Shown: positions 9,762 to 18,138 of the stretch, in pieces
How the letters are laid out: each line of letters opens with the position of its first letter
Position numbering within the stretch: position 1 is the first letter of the stretch
DNA from: Candidatus Helarchaeota archaeon
GTDB lineage: Archaea > Asgardarchaeota > Lokiarchaeia > Helarchaeales > HEL-GB-A
DNA length: 23,436 nucleotides
Assembly (NCBI GenBank): GCA_013375405.1
Contig: JABXJU010000047.1
Location: 1-23,436, forward strand
Reading direction: 5' to 3'
Program-made: the position numbers and the translations under genes
The notes under the pieces: model-generated
What the model was told of the DNA's origin: nothing
Database searches by the model: none
What the model saw: only the letters and a program-made list of their open reading frames with translations

Positions 9762-9993
9762 TTTTTGTTGAATCTCCTTTATAAATCGCAAATATCTATC
9801 TAAAACATCTTTTTATTGGTTTTTTTTCTATTAGCGATTAATGATTAAATTTATATATAATTTATGTTAAAATTTCACTATAAAACTTTTCACATCCGTC
9901 ACATGTATTTAACATATTTGCTAAGTTTTAAAATTTTAGTATTTAATTTTTACGTTTAAAATCGATGTGATATGGAAATGGAATGTGATATTA
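9762..9993. promoter_or_regulatory. divergent promoter region with repeated TCACAT/ATGTGA hexamers
   Basis: 232 nt, strongly AT-rich. TATATATA at 9852-9859 is self-complementary and could serve both directions. TCACAT occurs at 9890-9895 and 9899-9904, and its reverse complement ATGTGA at 9965-9970 and 9983-9988, the last two within TGTGATAT direct repeats just before the first flavoprotein's ATG. Four copies of one hexamer in about 100 bp suggest regulator sites, probably for the protein encoded at 9060-9761. Confidence 0.5.
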
Positions 9994-11451
9994 ATGACTT
10001 GGAGAGATGAACTGGGAAAAATAATTGGTTCTGAAGCTATTTTTGATGATGATGAAATACTTGAAGAGTATTCCAAAGATAATAGCTTCGTCCCCACTAG
10101 AAAACCTGATTTGGTAGCAAAACCCAAAAGTAGCACCGAGATTGTAAATATAGTGAGATGGGCAAATGATTCTGGAGCCCCCCTTATACCAGTAAGCTCG
10201 GGACCACCTCGTTTTAGAGGTGACACTATCCCAAGGTTTGGAGGGGTTGTAGTCGACCTGAGTAGGATGAATAAGATAATAAGGGTAGATAGGAGGAACA
10301 GGGTGGCCCTAGTCGAAGCTGGAGTGACCTTCCCCAAGTTTCAAGCAGAAGTTGAAAAGTCTGGTCTGAGAATCTTAATGCCACTTCTCCCACGTATCTC
10401 CAAATCAGTGGTAGCGAGCTATCTCGAGAGGGAACCTATCACTACGCCTAAGTACCACTGGGATTATTCTGATCCTATGCTTAACTTGGAGATAGTCTTC
10501 GGTCCAGGAGAAATAATGAGGACTGGCGACGCAGCTGGACCGGGCACCCTTGAAGAACAATGGAGTGCTAAAGGAGCTCAAAAAACTCCTGCGGGCCCTT
10601 TTCAGCTAGATTACCATAGGATAGTTCAAGGTGCTCAGGGAACGATGGGCATCGTTACTTGGGCTTCAGTAAAATGTGAAGTCTTACCAAAGATTCGAAA
10701 ATTTGTTTTTGCCCCCACTAAAAAGCTTGAAAGTCTATTGGACTTCACGTATGAAATGGTGAAGCGGAGATCGTGTGATGAATGCTTGTTTTTGAACGAT
10801 TTTAATTTAGCTACGATACTATCGGAAGGGGCTGAGATCGAATCGCTCAAAAGAGATTTATCGCCATGGTATCTTATTTTTAGCATAGCGGGGTACGACA
10901 GGCATCCCGAAGAGAGGGTTGCATATCTAGAAAAAGATATTATGAATCTAGCCAAACAATATGGTGTATTCCTCGACTTTGCGATTTCGGGTGTCCCATT
11001 AAAAAAGTTAGAGGAGAGTTTCACTAAACCTTCCCCAGAGCCTTATTGGAAGCTTAAATTCAAAGGAGGATGTAAGGATATTTTCTTCTTAACCACATTG
11101 GATAAAGTCCCTAATTTTATAACTACCATGATTAAAGCTTCGGAAAGCGTAGGATATCCCTCAACTAATATAGGAGCTTATATACAACCAGTTGTGCAAG
11201 GATGCGGCTGTCATTGTGAGTTCAATTTGCCTTATGATCCAACTGACATGGGCGAAGTGAGTAAAATTCAAGAGTTCTTTACTTTGGCTAGCGAGGCATT
11301 AATGAATATTGGAGCGTATTATTCGAGACCTTATGGTCCTTGGGCTAATATGGTTTATAATAGAATGGCGGAATACACCGCTACTTTAAGAAAAACGAAG
11401 AATATCTTTGATCCAAATAATATAATGAATCCAGGAAAATTATGTTTTTAG
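9994..11451 (+). CDS. FAD-linked oxidase, VAO/GlcD type (first flavoprotein of the cluster)
   Basis: 485 aa. N-terminal FAD_binding_4 (PCMH-type) domain: VAKPKSSTEIVNIVRWAND, IPVSSGPPRFRGD in place of the usual GGGT loop, VVVDLSRMNKII, VALVEAGVTFPKFQ, then GTMGIVTWASVKCEVLP. A C-terminal substrate domain ends with FDPNNIMNPGKLCF, typical of GlcD-like oxidases. The loop and the spacing remind me of vanillyl-alcohol oxidase/4-cresol dehydrogenase rather than glycolate oxidase, which hints at a bulky or aromatic substrate; this is from memory and needs alignment. A GCGCHCEF motif near the C-terminus is unusual. GTG at 9967 is in frame, but ATG 9994 is preferred because TGTGAT lies just upstream and the family N-terminus fits. 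It is the first gene of the cluster; its stop overlaps the next gene's GGAGG. Confidence 0.85.
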   Translation: MTWRDELGKIIGSEAIFDDDEILEEYSKDNSFVPTRKPDLVAKPKSSTEIVNIVRWANDSGAPLIPVSSGPPRFRGDTIPRFGGVVVDLSRMNKIIRVDRRNRVALVEAGVTFPKFQAEVEKSGLRILMPLLPRISKSVVASYLEREPITTPKYHWDYSDPMLNLEIVFGPGEIMRTGDAAGPGTLEEQWSAKGAQKTPAGPFQLDYHRIVQGAQGTMGIVTWASVKCEVLPKIRKFVFAPTKKLESLLDFTYEMVKRRSCDECLFLNDFNLATILSEGAEIESLKRDLSPWYLIFSIAGYDRHPEERVAYLEKDIMNLAKQYGVFLDFAISGVPLKKLEESFTKPSPEPYWKLKFKGGCKDIFFLTTLDKVPNFITTMIKASESVGYPSTNIGAYIQPVVQGCGCHCEFNLPYDPTDMGEVSKIQEFFTLASEALMNIGAYYSRPYGPWANMVYNRMAEYTATLRKTKNIFDPNNIMNPGKLCF

Positions 11452-11462
11452 GAGGATGAAAA

Positions 11463-12725
11463 ATGACGTTAGAAGATTATGAAAAAGAAATGCTAAGGTG
11501 TTCAAGGTGTTCCCATTGCAAATGGGTACCCCTATCGCAAATTAAGAGCTGGAGATTTGCCTACAGTTGCCCCAGCATCTCTAAGTACAATTTCCATACT
11601 TATTCAGCAGGTGGCAGGTTAATTATGGGATTAGCACTCATAAAAAATATGATCGATTTTTCAGAAAAAATGATGGAAATAGTCTATGAATGTCAGATGT
11701 GTGGTGCCTGCGATGTCTCCTGTGCATTCGTAAGTGATAGGAAACCTACTGAAATAATACACGAACTTAGGGTCAAATGCGTCAAGGAAGGAACCATCAA
11801 TCCTAAACTTAAGGAAATTATAGAGGATACCAGAAAGTACAGCAATCCTTACAGAGAATCGCAGGAAGAACGTGGTGATTGGGCAAAAGGATTAAACATA
11901 AAAAAGCTTCCTGAAGAAAAAGCCGAAGTTCTTTACTATGTCGGGTGCACCGCCGCATATAGATATCCTGACATTGCGAGGAATACTGCAACTATTTTGA
12001 AAAAAGCTGGGGTAGACTTTGGAATTTTAGGAAAGGATGAGAAATGCTGCACGAGTACGAGCTTTGTGATAGGGGACGAGAAAATATTCGAGGAGTTTGC
12101 TAAGGAAAACATCGAGACCTTTAACAACCTCGGAGTGAAGACGATAGTAACCTCATGCGCAGGTTGCTATCATATGTTAAAAGTATATTATACTAGGATC
12201 GCTAAACCTAATTATAAGGTTCTGCACCAATCGGAATTCATTGCAAAGCTGATTAAGCAAGGTAAGATTAAATTAACCCGCGAAGTTCCGATGCGAGTTA
12301 CTTATCACGACCCGTGCCACTTAGGAAGGTTGTCCGAGCCTTACCAACCAAGTTATGGTAAAGAGTACAAGGTTTTAAATCAACTCGTCATCCGAGATGT
12401 CAAGAAGGTATATGGAGCTAAGGGTGTTTATGAACCTCCAAGGAGGATTCTTAAAAAAATTCCCGGATTACAGTTGGTTGAAATGGAGCGAAACAGAGAG
12501 TATGCTTGGTGTTGTGGTTCCGGAGCTGGGGTGAAGAAATTAAATCCGGAATTCGCAGAATGGACCGGTGAAGAAAGAATTGAGGAAGCGAAAGCCACCG
12601 GAGCAGAAGCCATTGTTACGGCTTGTCCGTTCTGTGTACGCGGACTTGAAGATGCTATTAAGAAAAAAGGAGAGAAAATGAAAGTATACGAGTTGAATGA
12701 AATAATTTTAAAATCGATGGACTGA
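11463..12725 (+). CDS. HdrD/GlpC-type iron-sulfur oxidoreductase with two CCG domains
   Basis: 420 aa electron-transfer protein. Two N-terminal [4Fe-4S] motifs: C13-x2-C16-x2-C19 with C36-P, and C77-x2-C80-x2-C83-x3-C87. Two CCG domains follow: C162, C195-C196, C232-x2-C235, then C285 (DPCHLGR), C350-C351, C388-x2-C391. In HdrB/HdrD the CCG domain holds noncubane [4Fe-4S] clusters; in GlcF/GlpC-type proteins it passes electrons from a flavoprotein partner. The first bacterial-ferredoxin-like site has an atypically long gap to its fourth Cys. GGAGG at 11451-11455 overlaps the stop of the preceding flavoprotein gene and gives a 7-nt spacing to this ATG. Lying between two FAD-linked oxidases, it probably forms a GlcDEF-like complex with them that collects or delivers electrons for the HgdB-type enzyme downstream (inference). 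Confidence 0.9.
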   Translation: MTLEDYEKEMLRCSRCSHCKWVPLSQIKSWRFAYSCPSISKYNFHTYSAGGRLIMGLALIKNMIDFSEKMMEIVYECQMCGACDVSCAFVSDRKPTEIIHELRVKCVKEGTINPKLKEIIEDTRKYSNPYRESQEERGDWAKGLNIKKLPEEKAEVLYYVGCTAAYRYPDIARNTATILKKAGVDFGILGKDEKCCTSTSFVIGDEKIFEEFAKENIETFNNLGVKTIVTSCAGCYHMLKVYYTRIAKPNYKVLHQSEFIAKLIKQGKIKLTREVPMRVTYHDPCHLGRLSEPYQPSYGKEYKVLNQLVIRDVKKVYGAKGVYEPPRRILKKIPGLQLVEMERNREYAWCCGSGAGVKKLNPEFAEWTGEERIEEAKATGAEAIVTACPFCVRGLEDAIKKKGEKMKVYELNEIILKSMD

Positions 12726-12737
12726 GGTATGGAGAAA

Positions 12738-14297
12738 ATGGCTATAGATGAAGAAGCTTATAATGTATTAGAAAGGATTGTTGGACCTGAAAATATTTCA
12801 AAGGATCCTGAAATATTAGTTTCTTATCGTTTCAATCACGGATTTGCCTTTGGTCACATATTTTATCCCGAACCTGGAGCAGTAATCTTGCCAGGCAGCA
12901 CAGAAGAGGTCCAAGCGATAGTGAAGGCATGCAATAAATATAAGCTCAGATTTAAAGCGCACTCAACAGGATGGGGTCTGTTGGGAACAACTTCTGAAGG
13001 TTCTTTGGTGATGGATCTGCGAAGGATGAATAGGATATTGAAAATAGATGAGAAGAACCAATTCGCAGTCGTAGAACCCTATGTGAATTGGGCCCAACTT
13101 CAGAGGGAGATAATGAAAGTCGGGCTAAATTGTAGTATAATAGGGGCAGGAGCTCATTGTTCGCCTCTCGCAAGTTGCACTTCAGGGTGGGGACATTCGT
13201 TTACTGGAACTTTTACTGGATATAATGGTCGAAACCTCTTGGGGGTAGAATGGGTTTTACCCACGGGCGAGATCTTAAGGCTTGGGTCACGCGATGCGGT
13301 AGGCGAGTATTTCTGCGCTGATGGACCCGGTCCTAGCTTGAGAGGTATCATGCGTGGATTCATGGGAGCATTTGGAGGGATGGGTGTATTCACTAAGGCA
13401 GCGATAAAACTTTCTTATTGGGCAGGACCACCGAAATCCCAAATTAAAGGTAAATCGCCAAGATATACATGCGATCTGCCAAAGAATTTTTTTGCTACTG
13501 CTTATACATTTCCAGAATGGCAAAATATGGTCAATGCGATGGTGAAAATTTGCGATGCCGAAATTGCGTACCTAGTTTCGCATGGGGGGACAGCGACTTT
13601 GCCCTTTACCGTAGTGCCATCAAACAAAGAATTTTATGACCTGTGGGACGCCGGTATGATGACAGAAATGGCAAAGAATAACCTCGAAGTTATGCTGGTT
13701 TCTGATTCTCCGGAGGAACTTAAATTTAAAAAGATGGTTCTTGATGAGATAATAGCTGAAGAGAAGGGGTTTAGCCCTGAAGCTGTTAAAATGTTCATGG
13801 ATGTATTTTATCTAGGGACGGTTATGGCAGATAGGTGCGCGGTAAAATTCCGTGCAGGCTCCCTTGGAACCTCGATGGGCGGTCAAGGAGCGCTAGACAA
13901 TACATCGAGTCAAGGCCCAATAGGAGTTGCAATAAAGAGGAAGTATATTAATAAAGGGTTGCTAATGGAAGATGGCCACGATGACGCTTTTATAATGACA
14001 ATAGAAGGAGGTTGTTTCGGATATCTCGAGGAAATGTTTAACTACGATCCTGCGGACGAAGAGTCCACGAAAGCAGCGACAGAATATTTCATAGAAGCGA
14101 CAATAGAGACGCCTATGAAGCATCACTTCACCCCGGGGTGTATGGTGCCGTTCGGGGGGAAAGAAGCACTCGAGAGTTTTGGAAACGCCATGTATAATTT
14201 TGACGTTTGGCAAGCTCGGGTGAAGAAAGCTTTCGACCCAAACGATGTTTCGGATAGGAACTTTTACGCGACATCTGAAGATACTGATAAGAAATAA
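12738..14297 (+). CDS. FAD-linked oxidase, VAO/GlcD type (second flavoprotein of the cluster)
   Basis: 519 aa from ATG 12738. FAD_binding_4 domain: AVILPGSTEEVQAIVKACNK, KAHSTGWGLLGTTSEG (again no classical GGGT loop), LVMDLRRMNRILKID, FAVVEPYVNWAQLQ, SGWGHSFTGTFTGYNGRN, LLGVEWVLPTGEIL, FGGMGVFTKAAIKL. The C-terminus ends FDPNDVSDRNFY, the remnant of the usual FDP-N-NPGK tail. An AHCSPLASC segment gives a His and two Cys near where covalent FAD attachment occurs in some relatives. It is a distant paralogue of the product of 9994-11451, so the two may form a heterodimer with the CCG protein. An ATG at 12729 directly abuts the ribosome-like TGAGGT, leaving no spacing, whereas 12738 has a 9-nt spacing; the true start could still be 12729. 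The gene follows the CCG gene by a few bases. Substrate unknown. Confidence 0.82.
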   Translation: MAIDEEAYNVLERIVGPENISKDPEILVSYRFNHGFAFGHIFYPEPGAVILPGSTEEVQAIVKACNKYKLRFKAHSTGWGLLGTTSEGSLVMDLRRMNRILKIDEKNQFAVVEPYVNWAQLQREIMKVGLNCSIIGAGAHCSPLASCTSGWGHSFTGTFTGYNGRNLLGVEWVLPTGEILRLGSRDAVGEYFCADGPGPSLRGIMRGFMGAFGGMGVFTKAAIKLSYWAGPPKSQIKGKSPRYTCDLPKNFFATAYTFPEWQNMVNAMVKICDAEIAYLVSHGGTATLPFTVVPSNKEFYDLWDAGMMTEMAKNNLEVMLVSDSPEELKFKKMVLDEIIAEEKGFSPEAVKMFMDVFYLGTVMADRCAVKFRAGSLGTSMGGQGALDNTSSQGPIGVAIKRKYINKGLLMEDGHDDAFIMTIEGGCFGYLEEMFNYDPADEESTKAATEYFIEATIETPMKHHFTPGCMVPFGGKEALESFGNAMYNFDVWQARVKKAFDPNDVSDRNFYATSEDTDKK

Positions 14298-14329
14298 ATT
14301 GCAGAAGGATCACAGAATGGATAGATTAC

Positions 14330-15784
14330 ATGAAAAACGTCGTGATTATCGGATCTGGAATTGGAGGTAGCGGAATAGGAGCTTTGCTTACAAACCATGT
14401 AAAGGTGAGCATAACTTTACTTGAACAGAATGATATTATTGGAGGAAGATGCGGGTCTTATTATAAATATGATGATGAAGGGCAGAAGTTTAAGATGGAC
14501 GTCGGCTGCCATATCTTCAATACTGCAGGTAAAGGTCCTTTGGGGCAGATTTTAAAAGATATTGATAGACCAAATGCCGTGAAATGGGAACCAGTAAGAA
14601 ATCCCGGTCCTAAATTCGCTTATAAAGGAACATTCTTCAATTTTCCAAAAGAGGCGCGTAAAGTCGGTATTAAACGAAAAACCGTAAATGATATGATAGC
14701 TCTCATGATGACTATTTACTCTGTGAAACCTGAAGAAATTCCTGCACTGGATGAGGTCTCTCTTATATCGTTTCTTGATCAACATACTAAGAATTTCCAA
14801 GCAAAAAGCTTATTTTCAGTGCAGGGCGCAGCGTGTTTTGGTTTGCCCCCTCAAGATGTGAGTGCTGGCGAATATGTCCGCATGATCCAGGACAACATTA
14901 ACGCAAGATCTCTTGGTTATTGCCGTGGAGGAACTGGGGCCATCCCTGAGGCTTATGTTGACCGCATAAAAGATGCCGACGGTAAAATCATTACGGGTGA
15001 TGAAGGGCGAGTTTCAAAAATCGTAATTGAAAATAATACTGCGATAGGAGTAGAGCATGGCCTGGATAAAAATTATATTCCTGCGGATATAGTAATTGCT
15101 AATTCTGACATAAAATCTACAGTATTAAAACTCGTTGGAGAGAAATATTTCGAGAATAAGTATATTCGTTATATTAAAGATTTAATATGGGGCGGACGAG
15201 GTTGTTCGTTAAAATTGGCTCTCAATAAAAAAGTCACACCTTATAAAATGATTACATATCTTCCTCCAGGGGAACTCGAAGAAGGGGGGCACTCTGCTCT
15301 TGGTAATCAAAGTATTGTTGATAATATACGCAAAGGGATCATGCCAGACCAGACAGGCCTTCTCATAAATGTTACTTCAAATTTTGATCCAGGCTTATGT
15401 CCTGAGGGATACCAGATTATTCTTACGGCTACCTTGACACAAGGCTCTGAAGCTTCACCTGAATTGGAACGAAAATATCAAAAAGTCTGTATGAAATCCA
15501 TAGTTGCCTTGTTCCCAGAGATTGAAGATTCGCTGGTTATAGAAGAATTCGTCTCAAATTCGTACCTAAGAGAGAAGATGGGTAAAGAAGGAAGTAGTAC
15601 GGGGATTGGACAATGTGTGGGTCAGGTTGGGACAAAAAGACCCTCGCAAGTCGCTCCAGTTAGGAATCTGTATTTTTCATCATGTGATGCCGGTGGTTAT
15701 GGAGTCGGAACCGAACTAGGCGCTCAGTCTGCCCTTGATCTATTCGCTTATATGAAAAAAAACAAAATTATTGAATTAATCTGA
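14330..15784 (+). CDS. CrtI-like (phytoene desaturase family) FAD oxidoreductase
   Basis: 484 aa. N-terminal dinucleotide fold VVIIGSGIGGSGIGALL (4-20) with the acidic Glu32 ending strand 2 and GGRCGSY after it. Then DVGCHIF (57-63), DVSAGEYVRMIQ (176-187), GGTGAIPEAYV (200-210) and the C-terminal FAD motif NLYFSSCDAGGYGVGTELGAQ (446-466, in two parts around Cys452). The family includes phytoene desaturases, carotenoid isomerases, retinol saturase and many uncharacterised oxidoreductases. Nothing in the window suggests carotenoid synthesis, such as CrtB or CrtY homologues. It shares the CHI, SAGE and IPxA(Y/F)V motifs with the product of 19400-20911, so they are paralogues flanking the HgdB-type pair. 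The ATG at 14330 is 32 nt after the previous gene and has only a weak GGAT nearby. Likely role: hydride or electron transfer to or from a hydrophobic double bond. Confidence 0.8.
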   Translation: MKNVVIIGSGIGGSGIGALLTNHVKVSITLLEQNDIIGGRCGSYYKYDDEGQKFKMDVGCHIFNTAGKGPLGQILKDIDRPNAVKWEPVRNPGPKFAYKGTFFNFPKEARKVGIKRKTVNDMIALMMTIYSVKPEEIPALDEVSLISFLDQHTKNFQAKSLFSVQGAACFGLPPQDVSAGEYVRMIQDNINARSLGYCRGGTGAIPEAYVDRIKDADGKIITGDEGRVSKIVIENNTAIGVEHGLDKNYIPADIVIANSDIKSTVLKLVGEKYFENKYIRYIKDLIWGGRGCSLKLALNKKVTPYKMITYLPPGELEEGGHSALGNQSIVDNIRKGIMPDQTGLLINVTSNFDPGLCPEGYQIILTATLTQGSEASPELERKYQKVCMKSIVALFPEIEDSLVIEEFVSNSYLREKMGKEGSSTGIGQCVGQVGTKRPSQVAPVRNLYFSSCDAGGYGVGTELGAQSALDLFAYMKKNKIIELI

Positions 15785-15801
15785 TATTCCCAAAAAATAA
15801 A

Positions 15802-15809
15802 TTTATATA
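15802..15809 (+). promoter_or_regulatory. possible internal TATA box before the unrecognised gene
   Basis: TTTATATA preceded by an A-rich stretch (15792-15801). Its centre is about 25 nt before the TTG at 15831, so transcription could begin at or next to the start codon, giving a leaderless message for 15831-20911. The gap to the preceding gene is 46 nt, wider than elsewhere in the cluster. A weak AGGA at 15822-15825 would also allow ordinary initiation from a longer transcript. Confidence 0.35.
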
Positions 15810-15830
15810 AAATTAGAAGATAGGAAATAT

Positions 15831-17006
15831 TTGGAAATTAATGATAAGGAGATCAGATGCTTGACACGTAATACCTACGGAGATATTCCAGATACCTTCC
15901 CAGGGAAGGTGTATCTTCCTTTAGGGGAGAATATCCTTGAGCAATTTCTAGAATTAGGTTATGATAAAATCAATCAAATGATTAATAGTCCAGAGGTCGC
16001 TTTTTTCAGAAATGCGGCGGAATTTATAAGCGCGAAGTTCAAAAGTGCCGTCCAGTCTGCTAAAAAGGTTATGAGTGGCGAAATTAAAGACCCAGAGAAC
16101 GTAATAACGACGTGGTTTTGCCCCCCAGTTTTATATTGTAGGTCCGACCTGCAAGTGGGCAGCACCAAGCTCATCTACGGGGATTCGGCTGATGTTACGT
16201 TTATCTGCGTCAACGATTTTAATTTTGAGCCAGAGTTACTCATAAATGGTCACATAGAGGATGGTGTCCCCGTCGATTACTGGTATATTCTAGGCGATGA
16301 TGAAGTATTTGAGAGAAGACACATCAAACTTGGGATGAAAATGCGCGAGGTCCCTAAAAAAACAAAAAATTTCACTAAGAGCGGAGAACGTATTTTGGAT
16401 ATTTTACGAGACGTTCGAAATGAACGAACCCCCCAATGGGCTGATTCTGCATATATAATGTGTATGTTCTGGATTTGCGGGTCAGCCAATATCTTTAACG
16501 AGCCCTCGTGTTGGAATGGCCTCGCATCTTGTTGGGATGGTGTCAATGCTAAGAGTGTATACGGCAGACCAGACAGCTATTTTCTGTACTATCCGTGGCC
16601 ACCAATTGCCCATATGATGTTCAATATGAGACGCCCAGATTTCACTGCCAGGATGATGGGTTTGCTTACTAGCCATAAATTGCTTATATATGGTTTCGAA
16701 CCGCGGATGATTCAGTTTTTTAGAGAAAATGTACCTGAAATTTGGAATATTTTAATCAGAAATCTAAAAGAGAAAGGAGTAACGACTCCGAAGATGACCA
16801 TGGGCTGCAAACCTCCTGACAAGAAGATGCTGAAAAATGAAGAGTTTGATTGGACCTATCCGGCAGGGACTCGAATCATGCCCTATGAGTGGGGGTTAAC
16901 AGATGACGAAATATTTGGCGGAATTTATACCGATATCGACCATGAAACTCCTGAGGAACCACTTTACGGGAAAGAACATATAATTACGATGGGTGTTGGT
17001 CGTTAA
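15831..17006 (+). CDS. unrecognised Cys/Trp-rich protein encoded with the HgdB-type subunits
   Basis: 391 aa that I cannot place in a known family. There is no signal peptide, membrane helix or Rossmann motif. Nine Cys occur at 10, 97, 103, 126, 211, 216, 227, 234 and 326. C97/C103 lie in FCPPVLYC, and C211/C216/C227/C234 cluster in a Trp-rich stretch (MFWICGSAN, SCWNGLASCWDG). Aromatic runs such as FLYYPWPPIAHMMFNMRRPD (251-270) suggest a bulky, hydrophobic pocket. Asp/Glu-rich pieces (VNDFNFEPELLINGHIEDG) are also conspicuous. The C-terminus overlaps the start of the next gene by 14 nt, which implies translational coupling with the first HgdB-like subunit and hence a close functional tie. 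TTG start chosen as the first start in the frame, with AGGA 5 nt upstream. It could be a third subunit, an Fe-S scaffold or a substrate-binding partner of the HgdB-type enzyme. Confidence 0.75.
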   Translation: MEINDKEIRCLTRNTYGDIPDTFPGKVYLPLGENILEQFLELGYDKINQMINSPEVAFFRNAAEFISAKFKSAVQSAKKVMSGEIKDPENVITTWFCPPVLYCRSDLQVGSTKLIYGDSADVTFICVNDFNFEPELLINGHIEDGVPVDYWYILGDDEVFERRHIKLGMKMREVPKKTKNFTKSGERILDILRDVRNERTPQWADSAYIMCMFWICGSANIFNEPSCWNGLASCWDGVNAKSVYGRPDSYFLYYPWPPIAHMMFNMRRPDFTARMMGLLTSHKLLIYGFEPRMIQFFRENVPEIWNILIRNLKEKGVTTPKMTMGCKPPDKKMLKNEEFDWTYPAGTRIMPYEWGLTDDEIFGGIYTDIDHETPEEPLYGKEHIITMGVGR

Positions 17007-18138
17007 TTTGGAAGGTATCGAAAAAATTAAGAAATTAAATAAGAACAGAGTGAAAGAGCTCCAGAAACAAACTGAAAAGAAGATTATTGGCTGGATATGT
17101 AGATATACACCAGAAGAAATTATTCATGCCAGTGGAGCAATACCTTATCGAGTCTACCTTGGAGGAACTGAGGATACTCCTACATCCGACGCTAATACTT
17201 TATTTGGTTCGAGGGTTTGTCCATTTGCCCGTGGAATCTTGGGATATAAACTGATAGGAAATGCATTGAACTTTTTAAGTGGAATTGTTTCCACTCATAC
17301 CTGTGATGCTATGAGATGTTTGTTAGAAATTTGGCGTATTCATATAACTCATCCTTCATTCATATATCAAATTCATTTACCACGAAATAAGAGAGAAGAG
17401 GGATTAAATTATTTTAAAAAAGGGCTGGCGAAATTCACCGACGCTCTTGAGCGATTTTTAAATGTCTCAATAACAAATGCGCGTATTTTTAACTCTATTA
17501 AATTGATAAATTTGACCAGAAAACTTTTAAAAGAATTTCAAGAAAAAAGAAAATCTATTTCGCTCCCAATAAGTGGCTCAGATGCATTTGAGGTCTATCA
17601 TGCAGCAATGATCTTAGATAAATTAGAGTTTAATGAGCTTTTATCCTCCTTGTTAAAAGAAATCGACCGATATCCAAAAATTAATGGTAAAAAGAGGATT
17701 TTATATTCAGGTAGTATTTTAGCAGAACAGGATAAAAGGTTCCACGAAATAGTAGAGGGTGCTGGTGGGATTATAGTTTTTGAGGACACCTGCACTGCGT
17801 GTCGGTATGCCTCAGACTTAATTGACGAAAAGTTCGAAAATCCTTTAGATGCGATTGCATCCTTTCATTTCAATAGAATCCAATGTCCACGGATGAGAGA
17901 ACCTGAGGGCTTATCTCGATTAAATTACGTATTAAAAGCAATAGAGGATTATCATATTGATGGGGTAATTTACCATACTTTAAAATTTTGCGATAATTAT
18001 AAATATGACTATCAAATTTTCCGAGAAGAACTAAAAAAGATCGATATTCCCATTCTGAATGTCGAATCTGAATACGGTGTTGACTTAGGACGACTTAAAA
18101 CCAGAATTGAAGCATTTATAGAGTTAATAGGTGATTGA
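16993..18138 (+). CDS. 2-hydroxyacyl-CoA dehydratase / benzoyl-CoA reductase family subunit (HgdB/BcrC-like), first
   Basis: 381 aa of the HgdB/HgdC2/FldBC/BcrBC family (COG1775). Members carry a [4Fe-4S] cluster and use one-electron chemistry to dehydrate 2-hydroxyacyl-CoA or reduce aromatic acyl-CoA. Family features: CRYTPEEIIHASGAIPYRVY (36-55), then cluster-ligand candidates Cys76 (RVCPFARG), Cys104 (THTCDAMR) and Cys333 (LKFCDNY), the three conserved positions. A further CTAC pair (267/270) follows FED and may touch cluster or substrate. Length is typical. The start is uncertain: GTG 16993, adjoining TTG 16996 and TTG 17008 are all possible, none with a strong ribosome site, and the overlap with the upstream gene suggests coupling. 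Its last bases overlap the start of the second subunit. Base composition from here on is visibly more AT-rich than in the preceding genes. Substrate cannot be told from sequence. Confidence 0.87.
   Translation: MLVVNLEGIEKIKKLNKNRVKELQKQTEKKIIGWICRYTPEEIIHASGAIPYRVYLGGTEDTPTSDANTLFGSRVCPFARGILGYKLIGNALNFLSGIVSTHTCDAMRCLLEIWRIHITHPSFIYQIHLPRNKREEGLNYFKKGLAKFTDALERFLNVSITNARIFNSIKLINLTRKLLKEFQEKRKSISLPISGSDAFEVYHAAMILDKLEFNELLSSLLKEIDRYPKINGKKRILYSGSILAEQDKRFHEIVEGAGGIIVFEDTCTACRYASDLIDEKFENPLDAIASFHFNRIQCPRMREPEGLSRLNYVLKAIEDYHIDGVIYHTLKFCDNYKYDYQIFREELKKIDIPILNVESEYGVDLGRLKTRIEAFIELIGD

Noticed and set aside
9967..9993. Nine-codon N-terminal extension of the first flavoprotein from GTG 9967
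   Set aside because: It would run through the repeated ATGTGA motifs and has no ribosome site; ATG 9994 fits the family N-terminus better.
14330..15784. Calling the gene a phytoene desaturase (crtI) outright
   Set aside because: Only the general fold and FAD motifs support it; no carotenoid pathway neighbours, and the context is an HgdB-type enzyme cluster.
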